DNA of 64,000 bases from Planctomycetota bacterium (GCA_002746535.1 NVWA01000014.1:62001-126000), one strand, 5' to 3'. Positions 44,923 through 55,516 are shown, counted from the stretch's first letter. Made by a program: numbers and translations. Notes: generated from the letters alone by a model not told the origin.

Positions 44923-47124
44923 ATGGTATGTTCTTTTATTTATCGTCAAAGAGAAGATCTGGTGTCCGTACATTTATCTAGAAAAGTTCAACGTTCTATT
45001 CAGCCGGCAATAAGAACGCAAATATTTTTTACCGCTATTGGCTACGTACTTATTCTAGATCAAGTTGTCATGATGTTAGCTTTAGATTATGGCGCTTCTG
45101 ACTTACAAATGAGTTTTTTATATTCAGCAGTGCATGTCTCTAGTATTGCAAGTCTTTTGCTTCCTTATGTTTTTAAAAATATCGACATGAAAAATATTTA
45201 TGGTTGGGCATGGCTGGCACGATCATTTACAGCACTATTTTATATTACTTTATTATTTATCGGAAATGCTCATGTTGAAGTAAAAATATTTTTAGTAATT
45301 GTAATCCACTTTCACATTTGCTGTTTTAGATCCTTTGGTGCTAGATTATATGTACCTAGCTTAAAAGTTTGGTGTGTAAAATCTGAGCTTACGGGCAATC
45401 TGGCAAGTATAATGCAAAGTACTTATATAGGGCAAATTGTGGGAAGAATCATTGCTTTTGTTTTATTAAGCATTGCATTTTTTGGGGAAGATTTACAAGA
45501 GTTCTTGTTAATATTTCTAATTTTTATTGGATCAGTTGCAAATGCGTATGCTGGAAAAATAATTTTAAAATTGCCTAAAGTAGGTACAGTTGTTCAAAAA
45601 GACAGCCTTGGTTTAAAGGAAACATTTTTTAATGTTATCAAAGATCCGCTTAGGTCGAAGGTTGGTTTGATTTATATGTTTTTGGTGATTCAGGTAATTT
45701 TTATAGCTTATCTGTTGAGTTATTTTAAATTAGTTGTTGGATTAGAAAACCGTGAGTTATTTTTAATAATGCTCGTTGGATTATTATTTGCCACTGCAGT
45801 TTCAAAATTATTATCAATCATCAGTAACCAAATTCCTTCTAGAGTCCTGATGACTTTTTCTTCTGGGGCATTAATTTTATTTTTATTGTTATGGTCACTT
45901 TTCCCTTTACTAGGTGAGCAACCTACTTTCTTGTATTGTTTACTTTTAAATACAGGTATTTTTGTTTTTGCTGGAATGTCTAATACTGTTTTAGGTCAAA
46001 TTATTGCTCGATCATTGCCTGATGAGAATGCAGTCCAAGTCAATATGATATACATGATTTTTGGTCTGTTTGGCGCCATATTTGGTACTGGTTTAATTAA
46101 TTTTTTAGAGCCCATAGCTAAATCGGAAGTGTTTAGTCAACTGCATGAATATTCTGTTTTAGGTTTTGCAAGTGCGATTGCGGGAGTCTTAATAACAATT
46201 GTAATGTGGATGATGCCTAAATTAAAAAACCGAGGGTTGAAAAAAGAATTCTCTTTAATATTACCAAGTAATATTATTGATATGATCAGGATGAACAAAG
46301 CTTATAGTACAAAAGATTTAGCAAACAATCGTTGGGTCATTGAAGGTGTCATGTTAAAAGAGACTCCTGTTAGTTTAGATCTTGTTATCAATACCTTGAA
46401 GTCATCTAATATTACAATGAAATATTCTGCTTATAGATCGTTGAATGCAAACCCAAAAATGGAAGCGTATTCATATGTCATTGAGGAAGTGCAAAATATA
46501 TATTCACCGTTGCGATCTGAAGCAATTACAAGTTTAGGCTTTTTGAATAATAAAGATGCGATACCTATCTTGAAGAAAATATCAAAAGAATCAGATGAGA
46601 TGATGATAAGTGCATCCATAAAATCTTTATTAAGGTTGGGAGTAATATTTAATTCGGGCGAAGTGATTGAGAATTATATTAAAATTGAAAATAGAATGGC
46701 AAAGTTACATATATTAGTGGGGTTGTATTCAGCAAAAATGTCATTAGATATTTTCAATATTTTAAAATTTGAACTGAAAAACAGATCCGATGATTCATGG
46801 TTGATTCTTGTCTTTCAATATTATTTTGCCATCTTTGATAAGCGAGAAACAATTGAAGAAATCTATGATGAAGAGCGAAAAAAATATGGAGAAGGCATTA
46901 ATTATATATGTGATGAAATTGAATCGGACTTACTATTTTCACTTAAAAAAGGTGAAATTTTATCTCATTTGAAGAATAGTGAATTCAATGAATTGCAGCT
47001 TAAATTATCCCAAAACATCCCTGCAGGCCATTCTGTAAAAATACTTATTGATGAAGTTGATGCGATTTATAATTTGACTAGTGCGATAGGTATTATTTTT
47101 ATGTGTATTGTTGATAAAGAATAA
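44923..47124 (+). CDS. MFS-like transporter fused to a helical-repeat (HEAT-like) domain
   Basis: Residues about 30-430 contain some 12 membrane segments in the manner of the major facilitator superfamily, though the usual A-motif is not clear. Residues about 450-733 are soluble and built from short helix pairs (SSNITMKYSAYRSLN, SPLRSEAITSLGFLNNKDAIPIL and others), the appearance of HEAT-like repeats. The ATG at 44923 has no Shine-Dalgarno sequence; the GTG at 44962, five bases after GAGAAG, may be the true start. The function is unknown; such repeats usually bind proteins. Confidence 0.65.
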   Translation: MVCSFIYRQREDLVSVHLSRKVQRSIQPAIRTQIFFTAIGYVLILDQVVMMLALDYGASDLQMSFLYSAVHVSSIASLLLPYVFKNIDMKNIYGWAWLARSFTALFYITLLFIGNAHVEVKIFLVIVIHFHICCFRSFGARLYVPSLKVWCVKSELTGNLASIMQSTYIGQIVGRIIAFVLLSIAFFGEDLQEFLLIFLIFIGSVANAYAGKIILKLPKVGTVVQKDSLGLKETFFNVIKDPLRSKVGLIYMFLVIQVIFIAYLLSYFKLVVGLENRELFLIMLVGLLFATAVSKLLSIISNQIPSRVLMTFSSGALILFLLLWSLFPLLGEQPTFLYCLLLNTGIFVFAGMSNTVLGQIIARSLPDENAVQVNMIYMIFGLFGAIFGTGLINFLEPIAKSEVFSQLHEYSVLGFASAIAGVLITIVMWMMPKLKNRGLKKEFSLILPSNIIDMIRMNKAYSTKDLANNRWVIEGVMLKETPVSLDLVINTLKSSNITMKYSAYRSLNANPKMEAYSYVIEEVQNIYSPLRSEAITSLGFLNNKDAIPILKKISKESDEMMISASIKSLLRLGVIFNSGEVIENYIKIENRMAKLHILVGLYSAKMSLDIFNILKFELKNRSDDSWLILVFQYYFAIFDKRETIEEIYDEERKKYGEGINYICDEIESDLLFSLKKGEILSHLKNSEFNELQLKLSQNIPAGHSVKILIDEVDAIYNLTSAIGIIFMCIVDKE

Positions 47125-47188
47125 ATGAAGCCTTCTTTTTCTTATTATGAATATTTACTTTTTATCAAGCATAGATAATTATAGTATT

Positions 47189-47695
47189 TTATCCGATTAA
47201 TTTTTTAAATGAACTCAATGTTTCTTTAGCTGAATCTAGATTAAATTCTTTTCCAAAATTTGTAAGAATTGGTCTGGGGTGAACAAAAGTACCAAGGTGT
47301 TCAAGTTGTTCACGCATGTGACGACAAACTTTTAATCCACCACCACCACTATGGGTTGCGACAACAGCCATTTTATTATTAAATGCCTGTCTCCAGTCTT
47401 CACCAGCTCTAGAAACCCAAGCGACCATATTATTTAGGACCGGTGGGATTGATCCATTATATTCCGGAGCAACAAAAATCATCAGGTCATTTTTAATTAA
47501 GGTTTCTGTAATTTGAATTGCTTTTTCTGGTATTCCACCTTTTTCTTGAGTCGGGGTATAAAGAGGTAGGTCTTGATCTTCTAAATTAATAAAATCAATC
47601 TCATATTGTAATTCCTCACAGACGCTTTTTATCAATTCTGCTAATTTTAAATTATTTCCATTTGTTGTCGCGATGATTGTAACTTGCAGTGACAT
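47189..47695 (-). CDS. NADPH-dependent FMN reductase (flavodoxin-like)
   Basis: The protein has a flavodoxin-like fold: the FMN phosphate loop ATTNGNNLKLAELI at residues 8-21, PLYTPTQEKGG near residue 45 and the PEYNGSIPPVLNNMVAWVSR flavin-binding segment near 77. The HSGGGG region near 115 is also typical. It is 168 residues and reduces FMN, quinones or chromate-like compounds. It is monocistronic. Confidence 0.88.
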   Translation of the reverse strand: MSLQVTIIATTNGNNLKLAELIKSVCEELQYEIDFINLEDQDLPLYTPTQEKGGIPEKAIQITETLIKNDLMIFVAPEYNGSIPPVLNNMVAWVSRAGEDWRQAFNNKMAVVATHSGGGGLKVCRHMREQLEHLGTFVHPRPILTNFGKEFNLDSAKETLSSFKKLIG

Positions 47696-48381
47696 AAATA
47701 TTCCCGATTAAGTTATAACAGTTCCATTGTTTATTTTGTGTTTTGAAATTATACAAATTTTAATTCAATAGAGTAGGCGATAGTAAATTAGAATCAACTT
47801 TTAGATTTTGATTAAACTTCATGATGTGATCAAAATGAAATGCCCAAATAAATATAATTATCTTGTGGCGATATTCCTAAAATCGTATGGATTTTAGTCC
47901 ATATGGTTGATAATAACAAATTAACTACTATTCATATCGTCACTTAGACATATCTGAATTCATTGCCTGAATAACATTATCAATACTCCTATTAAGTATG
48001 AAAAATACGGTGTACTCAAAAATTATGATCTCGATATTTAATTGATTATAAAAATTAGAAATTGACTTAATAAAAGAAACAAAAAGTGGATTTTAGTGTA
48101 CTCTATTTTACTGCTAATTAATTTGTAAGTTATTGTTCTGTAGTGACTTATATATAGAAATCAATTAATCTGGCAAAGTTAAAGCAATTACCATATTATT
48201 TATTAAATAAGATGTATGTTAATTGTATTTTTAGTCTTTTTTCAATAATACTCTCCATTTTTAAACAGTAAATCCCTCTTAATTTGACAACGCCCACACG
48301 GACGGAGTCCCTAAAAATTTATAGTTTATTGCAGATTCATTAAGTAGAAATGTTAAACCATAATACGTTACGAGCATACAA
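47696..48381. other. Long AT-rich intergenic region upstream of the polysaccharide locus
   Basis: About 690 bases without a recognised gene, the largest gap in the window. It contains a TATGGA/TCCATA dyad (47886-47903) and a GC-richer patch, ACGCCCACACGGACGG at 48290-48305, just after a TTGACA at 48284. I see no matching -10 at the usual distance and no ops (GGCGGTAG) element. It probably holds the promoter of the wecB operon. Confidence 0.5.
47886..47903. promoter_or_regulatory. Dyad TATGGA-TTTTAG-TCCATA
   Basis: A perfect six-base inverted repeat around a six-base spacer, with ATC and GAT on the flanks, lies 190 bases upstream of the FMN reductase start and about 480 bases before wecB. It may be an operator or a chance repeat. 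Confidence 0.3.
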
Positions 48382-49494
48382 ATGAAAAAAGTAATTATCA
48401 TTTTTGGAACACGGCCAGAAGCTATAAAAATGGCCCCGGTTGTAAAAGCTCTAAAGGGTTCATCTAAAATTGATGTTAAAGTCTTAGTTACAGCTCAACA
48501 TCGAGAAATGTTAGATCAGGTCTTAAACTTTTTTGACATTGATACCAATTATGATTTAGACTTAATGAAAAAAGGACAAACACTATCAGATATTACTTCC
48601 AAGGTATTGAATGGGGTGGAAATAATACTCAAAAATGAGCAACCAGATTTGGTGCTTGTACACGGAGATACAACAACTTCTATGGCAGCAAGTTTAGCAT
48701 CTTATTATCAGAAAATTCCTGTTGGTCACGTGGAAGCTGGCTTAAGAACGGGAAATATATACTCTCCTTTTCCAGAGGAAATGAATCGTAAAATAACTGG
48801 AACAATTGCATCAATTCATTTTGCGCCGACGGAGAAGGCTAAAGATAATTTAATTAATGAAGGTGTTCCTGAAACCAAAATAGTTGTTACAGGTAATACG
48901 GTTATTGATGCATTGAAAGATGGGTTAGAAATAATAAAAACTTCAAATAAAAGTTTTTCAATCGATAATTTGCTTAATAAAATTAATGATCATAAAATTA
49001 TTCTTGTAACTGGACACCGACGTGAAAATTTTGGTCAGGGATTTTTAAATATATGTGATGCGTTGATCGAAATAACAAAAAAGTGTGAAAATGTTGAAAT
49101 CATTTATCCAGTTCATTTGAATCCTAATGTGCAAGAACCAGTTTATAAATTACTTTCAAAAAATGATAGGATACATTTAATTGATCCCTTAGATTATGAA
49201 GAGTTTATCTATTTAATGAATCATTCTTTTATCATTTTAACTGACTCGGGTGGTATTCAAGAAGAAGCTCCCAGTCTTGGTAAGCCTGTACTTGTTATGC
49301 GAGAAGTCACGGAACGCCCAGAAGCTGTAGAATCTGGAACAGTGAAACTTGTTGGTACAAATAAAGATAATATTATTAGTGAGTGTCTTCTCCTTTTAGA
49401 AGACAAGCAATATTATGCTAATATGTCAAAGGCTCATAATCCATATGGTGATGGCTTTGCATCGGAAAAGATATTAAATCATATCTTAGAATAA
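48382..49494 (+). CDS. wecB: UDP-N-acetylglucosamine 2-epimerase (non-hydrolysing)
   Basis: It interconverts UDP-GlcNAc and UDP-ManNAc for surface polysaccharide. The signature block IIFGTRPEAIKMAPV is at residues 5-19, and the remaining motifs, VHGDTTTSMAASLASYY, HVEAGLRTGN, TGHRRENFG and DSGGIQEEAPSLGKPVLV, are in order. 370 residues. It starts the polysaccharide locus, with the UDP-xylose synthase gene 16 bases downstream. Confidence 0.97.
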   Translation: MKKVIIIFGTRPEAIKMAPVVKALKGSSKIDVKVLVTAQHREMLDQVLNFFDIDTNYDLDLMKKGQTLSDITSKVLNGVEIILKNEQPDLVLVHGDTTTSMAASLASYYQKIPVGHVEAGLRTGNIYSPFPEEMNRKITGTIASIHFAPTEKAKDNLINEGVPETKIVVTGNTVIDALKDGLEIIKTSNKSFSIDNLLNKINDHKIILVTGHRRENFGQGFLNICDALIEITKKCENVEIIYPVHLNPNVQEPVYKLLSKNDRIHLIDPLDYEEFIYLMNHSFIILTDSGGIQEEAPSLGKPVLVMREVTERPEAVESGTVKLVGTNKDNIISECLLLLEDKQYYANMSKAHNPYGDGFASEKILNHILE

Positions 49495-49510
49495 CCGAAT
49501 AACTTAAATT

Positions 49511-50449
49511 ATGAAAAAACGAATTTTAATAACAGGTGGCGCTGGTTTTATTGGTAGTCATCTATGTGAATCATTATTGAATCAAGGAAATGATATTGTT
49601 TGTGTCGATAATTTCCTAACTGGTCGTAAAGAAAATATTGCCCATTTAATAGGGAATCCATATTTTGAGTTAATAACTCATGATATTAATATTCCTCTAT
49701 ATATAGAAGTTGATGAGATCTATAATTTTGCTTGTCCTGCTTCTCCTGTTTCATATCAGGAAGACCCTATACAAACGACGAAAACCTCAGTATTAGGTGC
49801 AATAAACATGCTTGGTTTGGCAAAAAAAACAAAAGCAAAAATTTTGCAAGCTTCTACATCAGAAGTATATGGTAACCCGGAGGTTCACCCCCAAACAGAA
49901 GAGTATTTGGGAGCGGTTGATGTGACAGGTCCAAGAGCTTGTTATGATGAAGGAAAACGATGTGCCGAAACGTTATTTTTTGACTATTATCGGCAACATA
50001 GCGTAGAAATAAAAGTCATTCGTATCTTTAATACATATGGTCCAAAAATGCATCCAAATGATGGTAGGGTGGTCAGTAACTTTATTTATCAAACAATTAA
50101 AAATGAAGATATTACAGTATATGGGGATGGAAGTCAAACTAGAAGCTTTTGTTATATTGATAATATGATTGATGGAATCATTAGGATGATGGAAACAAAT
50201 AAAAATGTCATAGGGCCAATCAATCTTGGAAATCCAGAAGAAATCACAATTAAAGAATTAGCTGAAAAGATACTTCGACTGTCAAAGTCTAAAAATAAAA
50301 TTGTGTATAAATCTTTACCCTCTGATGATCCAGCGCAACGTAAACCAGATATAACTAAGGCAAATAAACAATTAAATTGGTACCCAGATATTTCATTAGA
50401 AAAAGGACTGAAAATTTCTATTGATTACTTTTTAAATTCTAAATTTTAA
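49511..50449 (+). CDS. UDP-glucuronate decarboxylase (UDP-xylose synthase)
   Basis: An SDR enzyme that converts UDP-glucuronate to UDP-xylose. [11 protein letters not shown] is the NAD-binding loop (residues 8-18). [15 protein letters not shown] and the [10 protein letters not shown] catalytic YxxxK follow. [22 protein letters not shown] is diagnostic of UXS rather than of other UDP-sugar SDRs. Length 312 residues is typical of the bacterial form. It lies between wecB and a Wzz-like gene. A UDP-glucose dehydrogenase to supply its substrate is not in the window. Confidence 0.93.
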   Translation: MKKRILITGGAGFIGSHLCESLLNQGNDIVCVDNFLTGRKENIAHLIGNPYFELITHDINIPLYIEVDEIYNFACPASPVSYQEDPIQTTKTSVLGAINMLGLAKKTKAKILQASTSEVYGNPEVHPQTEEYLGAVDVTGPRACYDEGKRCAETLFFDYYRQHSVEIKVIRIFNTYGPKMHPNDGRVVSNFIYQTIKNEDITVYGDGSQTRSFCYIDNMIDGIIRMMETNKNVIGPINLGNPEEITIKELAEKILRLSKSKNKIVYKSLPSDDPAQRKPDITKANKQLNWYPDISLEKGLKISIDYFLNSKF

Positions 50450-50561
50450 TCATCGAAATAAATGTTGAAATCTTTCATCTTGGTATTCTTATCATCGAAA
50501 AGTGTAAATTACAAATTCGAAAATTTCAAAGCCTGTAAATCTATGAAGATTAAAATAAATT

Positions 50562-51482
50562 ATGGAAAATAATTCAATGACTACCCAAGAAAATATAAGT
50601 GACGATATAGATATTGTAGAAATTTTTAAAATTTTATGGACTGGAAAGTATTATATCCTAATTATTACAATTATTTTCGGTATTTGCTCTATTATCTATG
50701 CAAAATCATTACCTAATATTTATAAATCAGAAGTATTGCTAGCACCTGTTGCCGAAGATAATAATAGTATGGGTGGTCTTTCTCAACTTGGTGGCTTAGC
50801 ATCGTTGGCAGGAATTAATGTTGGTGGAGGAGGTAGTAATGTTAGTAAGACATCTTTAGCAATAGAAATTTTAAAATCGAGAGAGTTTATTTCTAAGTTT
50901 ATAGAGGATCATAATTTATTGCCAGTTTTATTTGCTGTAAAATCATGGCATTTAAATGAGCCCATATATGATAAAAATATTTTTGATATTAAAAATAATA
51001 GTTGGGTTAAAAATACAAATTTACCTTCTATTCTAAGTGCATGTGGAAGGATTCAATCAGTTTTATCAGTACAAATTAACAATAAAACTAGAATGATAAA
51101 AGTTTCAATTGAACATAAATCACCTGAAATTGCTAGACAATGGGTAACTTGGTTAATTGAAGATATTAATCTAATGATGAAAAATAGGGATATGAAAGAA
51201 GCTCAAGATAGTATTTCATACTTAGACGATCAGTTAAAAAAAACAGAGTTACTTGATATTCGATATTCACTTAACAAATTAATTGAAGAGCAAATAAAAA
51301 TGATGATGCTGGTAAAAATTCGTAGAGAATATATATTTAAAACAATAGATTCAGCTGTTGCGCCTGAACTCAGAAGTAAACCAAATAGATCGAATATCGT
51401 TTTTGCGGGTGTTTTAATGGGTGTAATGTTAAGCTTTGCACTTGTGTTTTTTAATTATTTTTATCTAAATAAAAGAAAGTAA
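50562..51482 (+). CDS. Wzz/polysaccharide chain-length determinant-like protein
   Basis: The protein has two membrane helices, at about residues 32-50 (KYYILIITIIFGICSIIYA) and 280-300, that flank a periplasmic loop with the conserved Wzz N-terminal pattern (IDIVEIFKILW then NIYKSEVLLAP) and a Pro-rich stretch before the second helix (APELRSKPNRSN). Such proteins set the length of surface polysaccharides. The loop is short (306 residues in all) and has no tyrosine-kinase domain. Start ATG at 50562. Confidence 0.88.
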   Translation: MENNSMTTQENISDDIDIVEIFKILWTGKYYILIITIIFGICSIIYAKSLPNIYKSEVLLAPVAEDNNSMGGLSQLGGLASLAGINVGGGGSNVSKTSLAIEILKSREFISKFIEDHNLLPVLFAVKSWHLNEPIYDKNIFDIKNNSWVKNTNLPSILSACGRIQSVLSVQINNKTRMIKVSIEHKSPEIARQWVTWLIEDINLMMKNRDMKEAQDSISYLDDQLKKTELLDIRYSLNKLIEEQIKMMMLVKIRREYIFKTIDSAVAPELRSKPNRSNIVFAGVLMGVMLSFALVFFNYFYLNKRK

Positions 51483-51485
51483 TCA

Positions 51486-52259
51486 ATGAAAGCAGTGATA
51501 CTTGCAGGAGGTCTTGGCACTCGATTTTCGGAAGAAACTCAATTAAGACCTAAGCCCATGATAGAAATTGGAGGTAAACCAATTTTATGGCACATAATGA
51601 AAATGTATTCTGCGCATAACATAAATGATTTTGTTATTTGTTGTGGATACAAAGGATATATTATTAAAGAATATTTTGCAAATTATTTTTTGCACACTTC
51701 AGATGTAACCTTCGATATCGTATCTAATAAAATGGAGGTTCATCACCAAAATACAGAACCTTGGAAGATTACATTAATTGATACCGGTGAACAAACCATG
51801 ACAGGTGGAAGAATTAAAAGGATATCCGAATATGTGAAAAATGAAGAGAGTTTTTGTTTAACCTATGGGGATGGAGTAAGTGATGTAGATATAACAAAAT
51901 TAATCTCATTTCATAAAGCAAAAAAAGTTAAAGCGACTTTAACAGCAGTGTTGCCACCTGGTAGGTTTGGAGTTTTAAATTTAGAAAAAGATTTAGTAAA
52001 AAACTTTAGAGAAAAACCTCAAGGTGAAGGGTCAAAAATAAATGGTGGTTTTTTTGTGCTTTGTCCTTCGGTACTGAACTATATTACTGGTGATAATACA
52101 ATTTGGGAAAAGGAACCCTTAGAAGCTCTTGCAGATGAAAATAATCTCGCAGCTTACACTCATCGCGGTTTTTGGCATCCGATGGATACATTACGTGATA
52201 AAAATTATCTCGAAGAGCTTTGGATAAATGGTCATGCACCTTGGAAAACATGGCGATGA
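51486..52259 (+). CDS. rfbF: Glucose-1-phosphate cytidylyltransferase
   Basis: This enzyme makes CDP-glucose, the first step to CDP-linked 3,6-dideoxyhexoses. The nucleotide loop [17 protein letters not shown] with the catalytic Arg and Lys is at about residues 8-24, and [10 protein letters not shown] gives the metal-binding Asp. [14 protein letters not shown] and [19 protein letters not shown] match RfbF of Salmonella and Yersinia. 257 residues. It ends with an ATGA overlap with rfbG. Confidence 0.96.
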   Translation: MKAVILAGGLGTRFSEETQLRPKPMIEIGGKPILWHIMKMYSAHNINDFVICCGYKGYIIKEYFANYFLHTSDVTFDIVSNKMEVHHQNTEPWKITLIDTGEQTMTGGRIKRISEYVKNEESFCLTYGDGVSDVDITKLISFHKAKKVKATLTAVLPPGRFGVLNLEKDLVKNFREKPQGEGSKINGGFFVLCPSVLNYITGDNTIWEKEPLEALADENNLAAYTHRGFWHPMDTLRDKNYLEELWINGHAPWKTWR

Positions 52260-53341
52260 CGTTTGATTTTTGGAAAGGTAAAAAGATATTTCTGACTGGT
52301 CATACCGGTTTTAAAGGCAGTTGGCTATCTCTTTGGTTGCAACAGTTAGGTGCCGAAGTTATTGGATATTCTCTTCAACCACCCACATCACCAAATTTAT
52401 TTGAGGCCGCAAATGTTTCAAATAAGATGGAATCAATAATTGCTGATATTAGAGATTTGACTTCTTTGAAAAAAGCAATTTCTTCAGTAAAGCCAGAAAT
52501 TGTTATACACATGGCTGCTCAACCTTTAGTTCGATTATCTTATGATGAACCCGTTCAAACTTTTGAAACGAATGTAATGGGTACAGTAAATCTGCTTGAA
52601 TCTGTTCGGCATACACCGAGTGTTAAATCGGTATTAATTGTAACTACAGATAAATGCTATGAAAATAAAGAGTGGTCTTGGGGTTATAGAGAAAACGAGC
52701 CAATGGGAGGGCACGATCCTTATAGTAGCAGTAAGGGTTGTGCCGAATTAGTTACAGCAGCATTTAGAAGTTCATTTTTTAATTTACAAAAGGATGATAA
52801 ACAATTACCTGCAATTGCTACAGTTAGAGCTGGAAATGTTATAGGTGGAGGTGATTGGGCTTCAGATCGATTGATTCCAGATATTCTACATGCATTTGAA
52901 CAAACTAAAACAGTAAAGATTCGAAATCCAGATTCTGTTCGACCATGGCAACATGTGTTAGAACCATTATATGGTTATTTAACATTAGCTGAAAAACTCT
53001 TTAATAACGGGCATAAATATGCAGAAGCTTGGAATTTTGGCCCAAAAGGTGACGATGCAAAATCAGTTAAATGGATAGTTGAGCATCTTGTAAATGCTTG
53101 GGGTAAGGGAGCTAGTTGGAAATTAGATTCCCATGAACATGTGCATGAAGCTAATTATTTAAAATTAGATATTTCAAAAGCTAAAAATTTATTAGAGTGG
53201 CAACCACTTTGGTCATTGGATCATGCGCTACAAAAAATAGTTGAGTGGCATAAATCCTGGATTGCAAAAGAAAACATAAATGAATTATGTAATTCTCAAA
53301 TTATTGAATATACCAAATTAATTAATTCAAAAACGAAATGA
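52256..53341 (+). CDS. rfbG: CDP-glucose 4,6-dehydratase
   Basis: It converts CDP-glucose to CDP-4-keto-6-deoxyglucose. The start is placed at the ATG overlapping the rfbF stop (ATGA), with GGAA nine bases before; an ATG six bases upstream is the alternative. Family blocks are [54 protein letters not shown] with the catalytic YxxxK, and [16 protein letters not shown], the last diagnostic of RfbG. 361 residues. Confidence 0.95.
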   Translation: MTFDFWKGKKIFLTGHTGFKGSWLSLWLQQLGAEVIGYSLQPPTSPNLFEAANVSNKMESIIADIRDLTSLKKAISSVKPEIVIHMAAQPLVRLSYDEPVQTFETNVMGTVNLLESVRHTPSVKSVLIVTTDKCYENKEWSWGYRENEPMGGHDPYSSSKGCAELVTAAFRSSFFNLQKDDKQLPAIATVRAGNVIGGGDWASDRLIPDILHAFEQTKTVKIRNPDSVRPWQHVLEPLYGYLTLAEKLFNNGHKYAEAWNFGPKGDDAKSVKWIVEHLVNAWGKGASWKLDSHEHVHEANYLKLDISKAKNLLEWQPLWSLDHALQKIVEWHKSWIAKENINELCNSQIIEYTKLINSKTK

Positions 53342-53358
53342 AAAATCCTAGTAATTAA

Positions 53359-54681
53359 ATGTTAGATAGAACTGCTGATCAAATTCGAAAAGATATTGCA
53401 ACACTAGTTGAAGAATATTCTGCTGTTGTTTATAGACCTAAGACTTTTATACCAGGTAAGACCGTTATCCCACCATCGGGAAAAATTTTAGGAGCAAAAG
53501 AACTAGGTAATATGGTTGATGCTAGTTTAGATGGTTGGTTAACGACAGGTAGATTTAATAAAGAGTTTGAAAAAAAATTAGCTGAGTTTATTGGAATTCG
53601 ACATGTAATCACTGTTAATTCAGGTTCATCAGCCAATTTAGTTGCTTTTAATACGTTGACATCTCCATTGTTAGATGACCGTGCAATAAGACCTGGGGAT
53701 GAAGTCATTAGTGTAGCTGCAGGTTTCCCCACTACAGTAAATCCTATTTTGCAATTTGGAGCAGTACCAGTTTTTGTGGATATTGAAATTAAGACTCTTA
53801 ATGTAGATGTGACAAAAGTTGAAGCAGCTATAAGCTCCAAAACTAAGGCTATTATGCTTGCACATAGTTTAGGGAATACTTTTAATTTAGATGTTATTAA
53901 GGAAATTTGTAAAAAATATAATCTATGGTTAATTGAAGACTGTTGTGATGCTCTTGGTACAACTTATAAAGGACAGATGGTAGGAACTTTTGGGGATATC
54001 AGTACGCTTAGTTTTTATCCAGCACATCATATTACAATGGGTGAAGGTGGAGCAGTCTTTACAAATAACGGAAAACTAAAAAAAATAGCTGAAAGTTTTC
54101 GGGATTGGGGACGTGATTGTTATTGTGCTCCTGGTAAGGATGATACTTGTGGTAAAAGATATGGTCAAAAACTGGGCGAATTACCATTTGGTTATGACCA
54201 TAAATATACTTACAGTCATCTTGGTTATAATTTAAAAATTTCTGATATGCAAGCTGCTTGTGGTTTAGCACAATTAGAGCGAGCATCAAGTTTTATGATA
54301 GCACGAAAAGAGAATTTTATCTATTTGAAAGACCGTTTACTGGAATGTGAAAAATATCTTGAGCTTCCAGTAGCTACTGAAAATTCAGATCCATCATGGT
54401 TTGGCTTTCCAATTACCTTAAAACAAGAATGCCCCGTTACAAGATTAGATTTAATTGCATCTTTAAATAAAAATAAAATTGGAAGTCGATTACTTTTTGC
54501 AGGTAATCTAACGAAACAACCTTATATGAAAAATAGAGAATTTCGAATTAGTGGAGAATTAAATAATACTGATTTTGTTATGAATAATACTTTTTGGATA
54601 GGGATCCAACCAGCGTTGACATTTGAAATGCTTGAGTTCTCCGCTCAAACCATCAGACACAGTCTTGATTTAAAAAGGTAA
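53359..54681 (+). CDS. rfbH: CDP-4-keto-6-deoxy-D-glucose-3-dehydrase (E1)
   Basis: A PLP- and [2Fe-2S]-dependent enzyme that removes the C3 hydroxyl to give a CDP-4-keto-3,6-dideoxy sugar. The usual catalytic lysine of PLP aminotransferases is replaced by histidine, here PAHHITMGEGG (His223/His224). The four cluster cysteines fit the family: Cys254, Cys256, Cys264 and Cys301. This identifies a true RfbH, not an aminotransferase. It works with a ferredoxin reductase-like partner (E3, RfbI/DdhD), which is not in the window. Confidence 0.95.
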   Translation: MLDRTADQIRKDIATLVEEYSAVVYRPKTFIPGKTVIPPSGKILGAKELGNMVDASLDGWLTTGRFNKEFEKKLAEFIGIRHVITVNSGSSANLVAFNTLTSPLLDDRAIRPGDEVISVAAGFPTTVNPILQFGAVPVFVDIEIKTLNVDVTKVEAAISSKTKAIMLAHSLGNTFNLDVIKEICKKYNLWLIEDCCDALGTTYKGQMVGTFGDISTLSFYPAHHITMGEGGAVFTNNGKLKKIAESFRDWGRDCYCAPGKDDTCGKRYGQKLGELPFGYDHKYTYSHLGYNLKISDMQAACGLAQLERASSFMIARKENFIYLKDRLLECEKYLELPVATENSDPSWFGFPITLKQECPVTRLDLIASLNKNKIGSRLLFAGNLTKQPYMKNREFRISGELNNTDFVMNNTFWIGIQPALTFEMLEFSAQTIRHSLDLKR

Positions 54682-54694
54682 TGTAAATTTTAAA

Positions 54695-55516
54695 ATGAAT
54701 CTACACAAACCAACATTTAATGTTAATAAACTTCGGAAAACAGTATTAGAAATGGCCTATGCTGGGTCAACGGTTCATATTGGTTGTGCTTTTTCAATAA
54801 TTGAGCTTTTGGCTGTTTTATACCGCAATCATCTGAATTATCCTAATAATGACCCTGAATCGAAGATGAGGGATTATTTAGTTTTAAGTAAAGGTCATGG
54901 CGTGATGGCTCAGTATGCTTGTATGAGAGAGTTAGGATGGCTTAAGGACAATAGCTTTACGGAGTACTTTTCGAATGGAAGCGAATTAAAAGGGTTATCA
55001 GATTCTCTAATTTCAGGACTTGAAGTTACTTCGGGTACTTTAGGGCATGGCTTTTCTGTAGGAGTAGGGATGAGTTTAGGTGCTAAATTAGCTGGTACAA
55101 ATCAAAAAACATATGCACTTGTTGGTGATGGTGAAATTAATGAGGGTGCAATATGGGAAGGAGCATTATTTGCTTCACATCATGAGCTTAAAAACTTTAT
55201 GGTGATAATTGATGAAAATGGTTTTCAGGCTATGGGTACCACTAAAGAAGTTCTCAATTTAAATTCTATTAAGAATAAATTTGAAAGTTTTGGATTTGAA
55301 ACAATAACGATTGATGGTCATGATGAAGAGTGCATTGACCAAGCGATTAATAAATTATGGTCGAGTTCCTCGAATATGCCTAAAGCTGTAGTTGCCAAAA
55401 CAATAAAAGGCAAAGGCGTGTCTTTTATGGAAAATAATAATGAATGGCACTATACCAGGCTAAATGAACACACCTATAATTCTGCATTAGCAGAGATTGA
55501 AAAAGGTGAACAATGA
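54695..55516 (+). CDS. Split transketolase, N-terminal subunit
   Basis: This 273-residue protein carries the ThDP pyrophosphate domain: KGHGVMAQYACMRELGW, TLGHGFSVGVGMSLGAKLAG and GDGEINEGAIWEGALF for ThDP and Mg2+. The N-terminus reads YAGSTVHIGCAFSIIELLAVLY, close to other split transketolases of polysaccharide loci. The enzyme transfers a two-carbon ketol unit. It overlaps the partner subunit gene by 4 bases. Placed immediately after rfbH, it is probably dedicated to the CDP-sugar rather than to pentose metabolism (inference). Confidence 0.93.
   Translation: MNLHKPTFNVNKLRKTVLEMAYAGSTVHIGCAFSIIELLAVLYRNHLNYPNNDPESKMRDYLVLSKGHGVMAQYACMRELGWLKDNSFTEYFSNGSELKGLSDSLISGLEVTSGTLGHGFSVGVGMSLGAKLAGTNQKTYALVGDGEINEGAIWEGALFASHHELKNFMVIIDENGFQAMGTTKEVLNLNSIKNKFESFGFETITIDGHDEECIDQAINKLWSSSSNMPKAVVAKTIKGKGVSFMENNNEWHYTRLNEHTYNSALAEIEKGEQ

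Noticed and set aside
48284-48330. TTGACA at 48284 as the -35 of a wecB promoter
   Set aside because: No -10-like hexamer at 15-19 bases; the next TATAGT is about 30 bases away. Only the intergenic region is reported.
47696-48381. JUMPstart/ops element before the polysaccharide genes
   Set aside because: The GGCGGTAG core was not found on either strand in this gap.
53430-53840. 136-codon minus-strand frame inside rfbH
   Set aside because: Antisense shadow of rfbH, which has all its catalytic and cluster residues.
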